Assembly: GCA_024699855.1 (NCBI GenBank)
Contig: JAMPIQ010000001.1
Location: 6,200,001-6,264,000, forward strand
Direction: 5' to 3'
DNA length: 64,000 bases
Source: Aphelenchoides besseyi
Lineage: Eukaryota > Nematoda > Chromadorea > Rhabditida > Aphelenchoididae
Shown here in pieces: positions 35,029 through 44,243 of the stretch. Under the pieces are notes generated by a model. The model was given only the letters and a program-made list of their open reading frames with translations, was not told where the DNA came from and searched no databases. A program made the translations under genes and the position numbers. Positions within the stretch are counted from its first letter, which is position 1. Each line of letters begins with the position of its first letter.

Positions 35029-37515
35029 ACACCGGGCAGACGACAGCTAAAGCCGGCGTTAGCTTTTCGCTCTTTGAAAATGCGCGCCAATTCAAACGGG
35101 ATTTTTTTGGTCCGCTTGGAAGCGTCTTTTTTGCTTTGACAACAATTTATTTTATCGTTTATTTATTCATTAAAAACAACTAATGAACGGTCCGCTAACA
35201 CAAGACGGAGATGATCGGTCAGAAAATGCTGGAGCCGCTTGTTTTCATTGAAGCCGAAGTTTAGATCGTCGCTTCTGTTCCCATATTTGTGAACGTGCTC
35301 GATGATCTGTTCACCAAATCGGCCCCATGATCCGAATCGCTTAACAAAATCCAACAAATGAGCTTCGACAAAGTGGAGCATGTTGATGGACGGCAAATTG
35401 TTGTTTCGCCATGATGTGGCAACGTGAACAATTGTTTCGTCCAAATACAACAATTCGTCTTCTGTGAAACTTCTGTCGATGACTAAAGCATACTTGCTCA
35501 AACGCCCAATGTCCAAGAAGACTTCATGGTATTCGAGATCGTTGAAATTGCTAGTCGATCGGTCAGTTTCCCATCGTTCGTGCGTATCGATGATGAAGTT
35601 CAAGAATTTTTGACAATCACCACCATTGAGCAACGACTTCGTTTTGTGAGTTAGTTGGACTCCGGCAAGACGGAAAATCGACTTCAGCTGGTTCTTCTGC
35701 TCTTCGTTTTTCCACATTTGCTCCAAAGGGCCGTTGACCAAACGCATCAGAACGTGAAGAGGTGGAACAGCAAAGTTGATAAGCGGCAAATTGATGAGAC
35801 GATTTGGGTGTTGATCATCAATCCATGGAACGCATTCAGCTTCTTGAAGTCGATGTTCATGTCGATCCACATTCCCCCATGGGCAAAAGAATCGAGCACC
35901 TGGTGGGTTTGTGCCGGCAACGATGCTCAACATTTTGATGTCAGACGAGAAGAGTGGGACGACGTTCAGTTGTTTACCATCGATCTCCAAGCCATGTTGA
36001 GCAACTTCCGCGGCAAACTCGAAGATCTTTGAAGCTGCCACCTTCAAAACTTCAGTTTGCTCTGGTCCATCGTATGCTGCAACAACAACCAAGTTGCGAG
36101 GTGATCCCGGTTCGCCACTCGAGTTGAGCAGAAAAATCCGATCTTGACGTATCGACCACCTCCATCTGCGGTGAAAACCAAATTGATTGCTTCTGGCGTT
36201 TCATCATTCCATTCGTAATGCACAAGTCTTTCGATGTACTTGACGGCCAAACAACGAACATCCTTGGCAAAACAAATTGACACCACTCGATTCTTGTTGT
36301 CCCGAATTTCCGTTGAACCAAATCCACCAATCTCCTCGACCTGATTCAATTGAGCTAATCGAACAGATTCGTAAGACATCAGTTTTGGCCAAAGTTTTGC
36401 CAAAGCTCCATACTGACGCTTACGCAAGTTGAGGAGACGGCGGATATCTCGACATTGTCCAGCGGTGAACTTTACTTTGTCGGTGGTATCAATCGGAACC
36501 CCAAGTTCTCGAAGACGTTTCGTCCATTCATTCTTCTGCCGAATTTTCAGGTTTCCAAATACTTTTCGTACTCCACTGAACAGAGTATTGCGGCTTGAGG
36601 ACGGTGCTGGATTTTGAGAAGTTGAAGCACCAAAAGTGACGTTTGAATCAGATGCCGATTGTTGTGCTGTTTGACCAGAAGTTTGTCGAGATCTCGGAGT
36701 TGAACTGCTTGAAGATTGTTGAGACGGCGTTTCTTGTAAGAGCGACCATGTCTCATTGATCAACGTAAGTTCCGAGTTCTCTTGACGAAGTTCGGCAATC
36801 TCACGACGCAATTCAACGTTTTCTTCGGTCAAAGTTGCAATCGTTCTAAAGAATCGACATTAAACTAACAGATTAACTTCTAAAAATACCGTTGATGTTC
36901 CAAGATTTGAATGCGAGCATTAACAAGTTCGTTGGACACATTGGAACGAGTGACAACTGGAGGAGCTGGCGGTTGTTGCATCGAAGGTCCAGCAACTAGT
37001 CCATCGTCCATTGATCGTCGTCGGCGTTTCTCGTTCATCCTTTCGCCCTGCTGACGTCGTCGTTCCACTTCTTGTTGCCGTTTTTGAATTCCGGCTCGAG
37101 CAGCAGCAGCCTGTTTTTGAGCGTTTTTCTCCATATCTGTAATAGAAAAGTTGCTAAATAACTGTCAAAAGTGCTCCTATCGACACGAAATTTGCAACAT
37201 AGATACGGCACGTCATAACGAACAATTCTACACGCTGAAATTGAAATACGCGCGACGCAACCTTTTTTACAACGACTTAAAGTTGACCACCGCAAAGCGG
37301 GACCGAGAAAATGATCGAAAAAACGACCAAAAACAGAATGCCATGATGAGTGTTTGGTATCATTCGATAGCCCGAAAGCTCTTTAACATTTCGTTCTTCA
37401 TGCAAATTGGACTATTTTTGTCAAATTTATTTATCTCTTAAGGCGAACAATTTATTCAGACACAATGCCACATCAGGGAAAAAGTTTCAGGGTAACGCCC
37501 GATTCTGCCCGGTGT
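35029..37515 (-). mobile_element. DNA transposon nested in the retrotransposon gag
   Basis: It starts ACACCGGGCAGA at 35029 and ends with the exact reverse complement at 37515, a 12-bp terminal inverted repeat (14 bp if the flanking GC is counted). Flanks are TCAAGTGC and GCAAGTGC, a 7/8 match that suggests an 8-bp target duplication; if the longer repeat is the true end, the duplication would be AAGT. Subterminal sequences share a GGCGTTA block, and a small palindrome (AGCTAA...TTAGCT) follows the left end. It carries one transposase-like gene in the opposite orientation to the host element. Superfamily not assigned. Confidence 0.88.
35163..37134 (-). pseudogene. Transposase-like gene of the nested transposon, one frame break
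   Basis: Exon 1 (37134 to about 36891) is basic and coiled-coil, with an A-Q-K-Q-A-A-A-A-R start and K-R-R-R-R-S. A short intron leads to a leucine-rich coil (ENVELRREIAELRQENSEL), a Ser/Gln-rich linker and a helical domain (CRDIRRLLNLRKRQYGALAK). Then comes LVFTADGGGRYVKIGFF, an aspartate followed by a glycine triplet at a strand end, a good candidate for the first catalytic acid. After a one-base frame change near 36107 the product continues with LVVVAAYDGPEQ, then LFSSDIKMLSIVAGTNPPGA with F-C-P-W-G, and finally LPLINFAVPPLHVLMRLVN. The D...C-P-W...P-L-H order resembles an unnamed transposase-like family seen in cnidarians and other invertebrates, perhaps distantly RAG/Transib-like. That link is tentative. 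The stop is at 35163. Confidence 0.6.
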
Positions 37516-37523
37516 GCAAGTGC

Positions 37524-39405
37524 TTAAAGCCAATGCACTTTCCAAAGCAATGTAACAACACGTGTTACAAATGCAAAGGAAAACACCACATTTCTCTCTG
37601 CTACCAACTTCATCCGAACCCAACAAAAAAGATCAATGTGGCGCAATCGAAAGAAGACGACCCAACGGAGGAAGCCAATGAAACGCACGTCTATTTGAAT
37701 TGTAGTAATCGCACGATTCTACCGACGGCAGAAGTCGTGATTTGCAATCCGGCAAACCAGCTTTCGAAGAAGATCTACGCACTTTTGGACAGTGCGAGTG
37801 AAGCGACGTATATCACAAACAAATGCGCCAAATTGCTTCAACTGAAGCCCACCAAAATTGAACAAATCCGAACAGAAGTTTTCGGTGAGAAGGTAATCGA
37901 CAGTGTGGCAGCCAAACATGTCGATTGCGAGTTGAAGATGCAAAATGGGAATTGGAAACCCATTAAAGCATTGTCGGTGCCAAAAATGGTTGGCAAATTG
38001 ACGAGAATCGTCAAATCAAAGGGACAATTCAACGAGAAGAAAATCGTCCCAGAAATGCTCATTGGAAGCGACTACTTCTTCCAATTGATGCCTCTCTCGA
38101 CTAAGTTACATAAAAACTGGATGGAGATTCCAACAGCATTAGGTCCCATAATTGTTCAACACAATCAACCGAAGAGTCGTTTGACTTCTACAGCGGCTTA
38201 TGTGACTCGAAGACTGCGACATGAGGAACCTCAAGAGCAAGAGGTCGAGAAGAAATTTTGGGATCTAGAAGCCATTGGTCTCACGAACGAAAAGGACGAA
38301 ACCGTTGACAACCAAATTATCAACAAATTTCGACAGACTCTAGAGATAAGAGACAATCGATATTTCGTGGAATGGCTATGGAATGGACAAGAATCCAATT
38401 TGAGTAGCAATATCGGGATTGCTTACCATCGACTCATGTCACTGATGAAAAGTCTTCAAAAACGTCCCGAGCTCATGGAGCAATATCGAAGAAATTTCGA
38501 AGAACAAGAAGATGCGGGAATTATTGAAAAGGTAACTACAAGGCAGCCGGATGGCTTGATTTCCTATCTCCCACATCAAGCTGTAGTTACACCGCACAAA
38601 ACGACCACCAAGTTGAGAGTCGTTTACGATGCCTCGGCCAAACCAAAAAATGGACTGAGTGTTAATGACGTACTGCACGAAGGCCCACTATTACTTTCCA
38701 AAATTGGTAGGATTACTAATGAGATTCCGCCTCGGCAGTTACGCAACAATCGGCGATTTGGAGAAAGCGTTCCTTCAAATCGGACTCAAAGAGAATCAAC
38801 GTGACTTAGTTCGATTTCTGTTACCTAAAAGGTGGGATCAACCGATCAACGAAAAGAACATTCAAGTCTTTCGATTCGCTCGAGTACCATTCGGAGTTTG
38901 TTGTTCACCATCAATATTGGCGATGACCCTACAACATCTACTAGAACGACACCCGAATGGAGCAGAGATTATGCGCCAACTCTACGTTGATAATCTTGTC
39001 ATAACATCAGATAACAAAAAGGAACTGATGCAGAAAATTGCTAAAGCGAAGGACATCTTCAAAACTCGATGTTTTAACCTTCGTGAAATCTACAGCAACG
39101 ATCCAACGATAACAACATCGTTAATGGGAGTGGAAGACCAAGAGAAGACAACGGAAAAGGTCTTAGGATTGCACTGGGACTTCAAAAAAGACGAAATGCA
39201 AATCAAAATCCCAACGCACAAACCATCTGCACCACTCACCAAAAGAGCAGCCCTACGCTTTGTCGCGTCAATTTATGATCCACTCGGACTCCTTGCACCA
39301 TCGCTAATTGATTTGAAGTTATTCATCCAAAAAAACTATGGCGAACAGGACACGATTGGGATGAACAATGCGATGACAATCTAACTGAAGAATGGGAAAA
39401 AACTG
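37524..39405 (+). pseudogene. pol: Pol segment: zinc knuckle, protease and reverse transcriptase, frame-broken
   Basis: The frame continues gag after the nested element, with a second knuckle pair (C-Y-K-C ... H-H ... C near 37564-37603). The retropepsin motif ALLDSASEATYIT, near 37778, has the D-S-A in place of D-T/S-G, as is common in Pao. The RT palm starts around 38590 (TTKLRVVYDASAKP); the frame shifts by one base in a CTTTCC run near 38695. It continues with IGDLEKAFLQIGLKE and LYVDNLVITSD, where the usual Y-x-D-D box is Y-V-D-N. RT ends about 39250 and a connection region follows (ASIYDPLGLLAPSLIDLK). Two more one-base changes sit in A-runs at 39329-39335 and 39397-39402. As it stands the segment cannot be translated as one chain. 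Confidence 0.85.
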
Positions 39406-42400
39406 ATGAAACCCCTGAGTACTTCAGAAGATATCGACAGATTCAAACGCCAAATTGGGAAAGTCAACACTACAAGAAGACTCGACATATTTGTCGATGC
39501 ATCGGAAAAGGCCTATGGAGGAGCAGCCTATTTGACAATTGAGGGGGACTCCAATTTGATTTTTGCCAAATCCAGATTAGCACCTATGGAGAAGAAAAAA
39601 GGAAACAGTCCGAAGAAGGAAGTTATTCTGACGATTCCACGACTGGAACTACTCGCATTAGTATGCGGAATAAGAATGGCAAAACTACTCAAAGAGGAAA
39701 TACACCACTCAGAAGATGTCACCATCTGGTCAGACTCTCAAGTCGCACTACAACAAATTAATGCTGGAAGATCGAAATCCGTTTTCGTCAACAACCGAGT
39801 GAAAGAAATTCACGAAATGAGAAACAAAATCAACTTTCGTTTCGTGCCAACGGAAATGAATCCAGCAGACTTGATCACGAGAGGAAAACCATTGTCCAAA
39901 CTGATGAACTCAGCGCTCTGGTGGAAGGGTCCTGAATTCTTAATTCAGGATAAAAACAAATGGCCCAACGAACTCATCATTCTGAAAGAAGAGAAGACGA
40001 TGACAGAAGAAAGAAACAACAAAGAAGATCAACCGACAATCGTCTACCCCATCGGAAAAAGGAATGAGTTAATTGACGTCACAAAGTACAGTTGGCCAAA
40101 GCTCACCAGAATCGCAATGTATGTACTCAAGTTCACGAAAAGACATGGAGAAGTGACTACAACAACAGCTGAACAGATGATAATTCGTCAAGAACAACAG
40201 AAATATCCACCGACGGAGAAAGTGATCAAAAAGTACGAAATGAACCAAGACGAGAAAGGTCTATGGCGAATTAGAACACGTTTAGAAGAATCGGGATTAC
40301 CATGGGAAACAATTCATCCCATTTGGCTACCGATTGATTCACCGATCTGCACCAAAATCATCTTGACGTTTCATGAAATGTTTCAACATCAAGGAGCAAA
40401 CACAGTAACTCTGGAGATGAGGAAGAAATTCTGGATCACAACTCGTTTGGTGAAGTCTACGGTGAAACGATGCATTAAATGCAAACCAATGAATGCGAAA
40501 CCATTCGAATTACCAATGTTCGCACCACTTCCCGAATCGAGGACAAGAAAAGGGAAACCCTTCAGTTCCACAGGACTTGATGTCATGGGACCACTGAGAT
40601 CCCACGAAGAAGGAGAATTGTACGTACTACTGTTCACATGTCTGAAAATAAGAGCGGTACACCTCGAAGTTATAAGAAATACGCGAACGGAAAGTGTGAT
40701 CAAAGCAATCCAACGATTTATAGCCAGAAGAGGTCTACCAGACGTATTTCTCAGCGACAACGCTTCATACTTCATCTTGACATCAAAACTTCTCAAGTCG
40801 CAATATAGCACAAATGACATCGAGTGGAATTTTACAATTCCAAAAGCACCTTGGCAGGGCGGAGCGTATGAACGACTCAATCGCAGCATAAAAGAGGCTA
40901 TCAAACGTTCATTCGGAAGAGCAAAGAAAACGATCGAAGAATACGAGACGATAATCGCCATCATCGAATCGACGCTCAACAACAGACCGTTGACAGCCAT
41001 TTCCGACGAACCAGCTGATCATCGAATTTTACGACCCGTCGACTTTTTGCGACCAGAAGGTCAAGAGTCGCCACTAGAAGAAGAGGAACTCACGAAACAA
41101 GAGCTTGAAGACGAAGACTACGAGCAAAGAATACTCCAAAAACGATTGAGGAAAGTAAATGAATCAAATCAACTTGTTCTACAAAACTTCTGGAAGATAT
41201 GGCAAACGCAGTATCTGTTGACATTGGCAGAAAGAACCCCACGGAAGGAATCAAAAGGAGTAGAACGAGAACCTCAATTAGGAGAATTGGTGGTGATTCA
41301 AGAGGAAGAAGTTCCCAAGAACAAGTGGAAACTCGGAAGAATTGTGGACGTAAAAAGGAGTAAAGATGGAATCATTCGCTCAGCGACAGTTTTGCAACCA
41401 AATCACCGAACAGCAACTCGATCGGTCAATCATCTCTACCCATTGGAAATCGGCGGAAATGACATCAACATCATCAAGAGCTTCAAAGAGCACGATCAGA
41501 GAAGTGCGATAGAACAGCGGGTACGACCGCGGCGAAAAGAGAAATTACAGAGGCAATCAATCAATTTGTCGACTCTCCTCGTAATCGTTCTGATGTTAGT
41601 TTCAATGTTTCATATTCCTAACTTCGTTATCGCACAAAAACCGATGGTTTGTCCTCCCAACGCGGCAATTAGTTTGTGGAAAATAACGGATCCACTGAGC
41701 TGCGATTTGGGACAAACAGAACATGCCCACAAAGAGCCAAGAGAATTTGGGATTTACAAACCAAATCACATAGAATACAGAACTGAAGGATTCATCTGTA
41801 AACTCAAAACTTCAACTGTCACTCAATGGACAGAACTGAACGGCATTGAACGTATCGAAGAACTCGATGGAGAGCCAGAGGACATGACAGAAACTGAATG
41901 CCAAATGATGATCCGAGAACGTGTTTGTCGTTATGGAAAGTTGGAAAAGAATCGACACTCGTTTGCAACAGTCAACATCGTCGACAAGAACATTCCCAAT
42001 CGATTCATGACTTTCATGATGGGCACAAATGTGGCAGTCAAACGAAATTGCATCCTATCGACAACTACGGTGTACTCACATTTCAACGACACACGAGCAA
42101 CAAGTCCTCTAGTCGACTTATCAGAATGTCACTACACCAGCGGATACTGTCAAGCTGCTAAAAATATTGCCGTCATTTGGACTCCAGTGAAGGAACAACA
42201 GTGTGCGTTCGTCAAAATTGGAGATGCTCACGCTATGTTGGGAAGAGGAGAGATTGTCATTGAATCATGGCAAATGATGTTGACATTCCAACCCAACAAC
42301 ACCAAATTGGACTGCGGGAAAAGATTCGTCGTCACAGATCAGGGATTAGCGGTGCTAGGGAACGTAACGTACGAGAAGGTGTCTCCATCTAAGCCGAATC

Positions 42401-43584
42401 CAGCGATCCCAAGCATCAATGTGTCCAAAAAGTCATTGACTCCGTCGTTAGAACACTTCGAAGATATCGAGAAGGACTTGGATTGGCTCAAAGAAGGTTT
42501 AATCAGGCGGCCTAAACGGCAAGCAACGGTAGATAAAACTGAAGCTTCGGATCTGCAGTTTATATTTAACTTTCTGGAAAATGTTATGAGAAACACCAAC
42601 GCTTTGAATTGTCTTGTGTGGCAACAACAAATCTCTATGATCACCAGTTTGATGAGAGAGCAACCAACCGCTTACTTTCGAAGAATCCTCAAACGATCGA
42701 ATTTCGAAGTTGAGAAGATATCCGACAATATCTTTGCCATCAGAATGTGTCACGAATTCGAAAGGTCCGCGTATACTCTGTTGCCAAGTCCAGGGAATTG
42801 TAGCATCCCCATAAGACTACATTCAATAAACGATGTGTTGTTCCTGGATCCCGTAACTCTGAGAATCACCCGAGAAGATCGGAGAGAATCCGAGCATTGT
42901 GGAGACAACGTCCTCCTAACAATCGAAGACATCGTTTATGAGCTGAACCGAAAAACCGGAAGAATAGCAGCCAACCGAGAGACTATCAGAGACGCAAAAA
43001 CGAAGAACATCGACTTCAGACCGATTCAACCAGACTACATCATCAAACACACACCAATTCACGAAGCAAACTTCTGGCCCATCGATGAGGAATTGATTCA
43101 GGAGATGGAGAAGAATTCCGAAGTCCAAGTCCACTTAGACCATGTGCATCCAAATGTCATTTATTCTTCTTCACTAACCGAAGATGTGTTGGGTTCTTGG
43201 CTTAAAGTTCTTAAATGGTTCTGGGTATTTTGGGTAACAGTATCTTCTTTGATACTCACCCTTGGGGGAACAGTATGGGTCTATTTTCGATTAAAAAATC
43301 ATCCTACAAGAATACCCGCCAATAACCCAGTTATCCTGATTGGAGATCAACCTTGCACGGTCAACGAGCGACTGCCATCCTTCGAGCCATCTCATCTTGT
43401 GACCCACCGTGAACCGCAAGTCGATCGCGCGGAGCGACCTAGGGAATTTGTCGAATTGGGAAATCTAGGGACCAATCGCCACGAAAATGAGCCGTTATAT
43501 GCGCAATTCAGGCGAGTTGAAACAAACCAGAGAGGTCACAGTTCATCCGGATCCGAAACCCCTCCTACAGAAGGAGCTGCATGA
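39406..43584 (+). CDS. pol-env: RNase H, integrase and envelope-like region in one frame
   Basis: A single open frame of about 1390 codons. RNase H comes first (RLDIFVDASEKAYGGAAYL; later VTIWSDSQVALQQI). The integrase zinc domain H-H-C-C is at about 40370-40480, followed by the catalytic core with D in GLDVMGPL (about 40576), D in FLSDNASYF (about 40755) and E in GGAYERLNRSIKE (about 40870). A DUF5641-type C-terminal segment ends near 41450 (WKLGRIVDVKRSKDG). From about 41560 a hydrophobic segment (LLVIVLMLVSMFHIPNFVIA) precedes a cysteine-rich ectodomain with several N-x-S/T sites. A furin-like R-P-K-R site is near 42512, and a terminal membrane anchor lies at about 43215-43290. This last part looks like a class of retroelement envelope. 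Its viral relatives are not assigned. The RNase H start is an artefact of the upstream frame break. Confidence 0.9.
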   Translation: MKPLSTSEDIDRFKRQIGKVNTTRRLDIFVDASEKAYGGAAYLTIEGDSNLIFAKSRLAPMEKKKGNSPKKEVILTIPRLELLALVCGIRMAKLLKEEIHHSEDVTIWSDSQVALQQINAGRSKSVFVNNRVKEIHEMRNKINFRFVPTEMNPADLITRGKPLSKLMNSALWWKGPEFLIQDKNKWPNELIILKEEKTMTEERNNKEDQPTIVYPIGKRNELIDVTKYSWPKLTRIAMYVLKFTKRHGEVTTTTAEQMIIRQEQQKYPPTEKVIKKYEMNQDEKGLWRIRTRLEESGLPWETIHPIWLPIDSPICTKIILTFHEMFQHQGANTVTLEMRKKFWITTRLVKSTVKRCIKCKPMNAKPFELPMFAPLPESRTRKGKPFSSTGLDVMGPLRSHEEGELYVLLFTCLKIRAVHLEVIRNTRTESVIKAIQRFIARRGLPDVFLSDNASYFILTSKLLKSQYSTNDIEWNFTIPKAPWQGGAYERLNRSIKEAIKRSFGRAKKTIEEYETIIAIIESTLNNRPLTAISDEPADHRILRPVDFLRPEGQESPLEEEELTKQELEDEDYEQRILQKRLRKVNESNQLVLQNFWKIWQTQYLLTLAERTPRKESKGVEREPQLGELVVIQEEEVPKNKWKLGRIVDVKRSKDGIIRSATVLQPNHRTATRSVNHLYPLEIGGNDINIIKSFKEHDQRSAIEQRVRPRRKEKLQRQSINLSTLLVIVLMLVSMFHIPNFVIAQKPMVCPPNAAISLWKITDPLSCDLGQTEHAHKEPREFGIYKPNHIEYRTEGFICKLKTSTVTQWTELNGIERIEELDGEPEDMTETECQMMIRERVCRYGKLEKNRHSFATVNIVDKNIPNRFMTFMMGTNVAVKRNCILSTTTVYSHFNDTRATSPLVDLSECHYTSGYCQAAKNIAVIWTPVKEQQCAFVKIGDAHAMLGRGEIVIESWQMMLTFQPNNTKLDCGKRFVVTDQGLAVLGNVTYEKVSPSKPNPAIPSINVSKKSLTPSLEHFEDIEKDLDWLKEGLIRRPKRQATVDKTEASDLQFIFNFLENVMRNTNALNCLVWQQQISMITSLMREQPTAYFRRILKRSNFEVEKISDNIFAIRMCHEFERSAYTLLPSPGNCSIPIRLHSINDVLFLDPVTLRITREDRRESEHCGDNVLLTIEDIVYELNRKTGRIAANRETIRDAKTKNIDFRPIQPDYIIKHTPIHEANFWPIDEELIQEMEKNSEVQVHLDHVHPNVIYSSSLTEDVLGSWLKVLKWFWVFWVTVSSLILTLGGTVWVYFRLKNHPTRIPANNPVILIGDQPCTVNERLPSFEPSHLVTHREPQVDRAERPREFVELGNLGTNRHENEPLYAQFRRVETNQRGHSSSGSETPPTEGAA

Positions 43585-43731
43585 ATATGCACCGCTTGAA
43601 AGCAATCTCTAACTTAAATTTTAACTAATCCACTACAATTAGCTTAAGACTAACCCTTTTTATCGCTACCGCATAACCGAATCCGTCTTCTTAACTTTCG
43701 AGAACTATAAAGTGAGTTTCCGCGGCTGGAG

Positions 43732-43962
43732 TGTAACGTCCCGTTATAAATTCCTTCTTAATCAAGTTCAAGAGCGCCGCACCCCTAACCCCGCCTCCAA
43801 TTTATCGTTAACGAATCTTCTCTCCACTCAACTCTTACTTCGACCTTTTTTCTTCATCAAGTGTAGTTGTGTACTTTATTTTTGTCCATCACTTAAATAA
43901 ACTTCTCTATTACCTAAGTAGATTTATTCGGTTTTATTGTAAGGAGAATACAAAACCTTACA
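43732..43962 (+). repeat. 3' LTR of the Pao/BEL element
   Basis: It is 231 bp, TG...CA, nearly identical to the 5' LTR. The sequence just before it (AGTGAGTTTCCGCGGCTGGAG) is not a clean polypurine tract, so the plus-strand primer is unclear. Between the stop at 43584 and the LTR are about 147 bases with no feature. Confidence 0.95.
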
Positions 43963-44243
43963 GCAACCATCGAAATGAAGGACTGTGAGTTTGCTGTCTC
44001 AACTGAAGCGGTGAATTACACGAGCCTCAATCGTCAAACCTTTCTGTTCTGTGCGACGTTTCTTTCCAAGACAAAGATGGTCAGTGAATTCAAACATTCA
44101 AAAATTAGTGATTCAGAGTAGAAATTAGCTTCAAGCACGTTAATTTTATGCGAAAAGTTGACTTCGGAGCTCGATTCTTCGGTTTCGGTCAATCGCTGCG
44201 ATCTCTGGTTTCCGTCTTGTTCCTTGACTTTTTCGATCCTCCG

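Larger units (their letters stand above)
32924..43962 (+). mobile_element. Pao/BEL LTR retrotransposon with envelope-like region
   Basis: An 11.04-kb element begins TG and ends CA, bounded by 230/231-bp LTRs and by a perfect 5-bp target duplication GCAAC (32919-32923 and 43963-43967). The internal order is leader, gag with zinc knuckles, aspartic protease, reverse transcriptase, RNase H, integrase, then an envelope-like membrane protein. Protease preceding RT and RNase H, integrase last, and the overall motif style are diagnostic of Pao/BEL (Belpaoviridae). A DNA transposon has inserted at 35029-37515, splitting the gag zinc-knuckle region. Three further one-base frame changes lie in RT-RNase H. 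The LTRs differ at only about three positions, so the insertion is relatively young. Confidence 0.95.

Noticed and set aside
44148..44243. Upstream start for the membrane protein at 44244
   Set aside because: The frame is open from 44148, but the residues before 44244 bury the signal peptide; the start at 44244 gives a normal leader.
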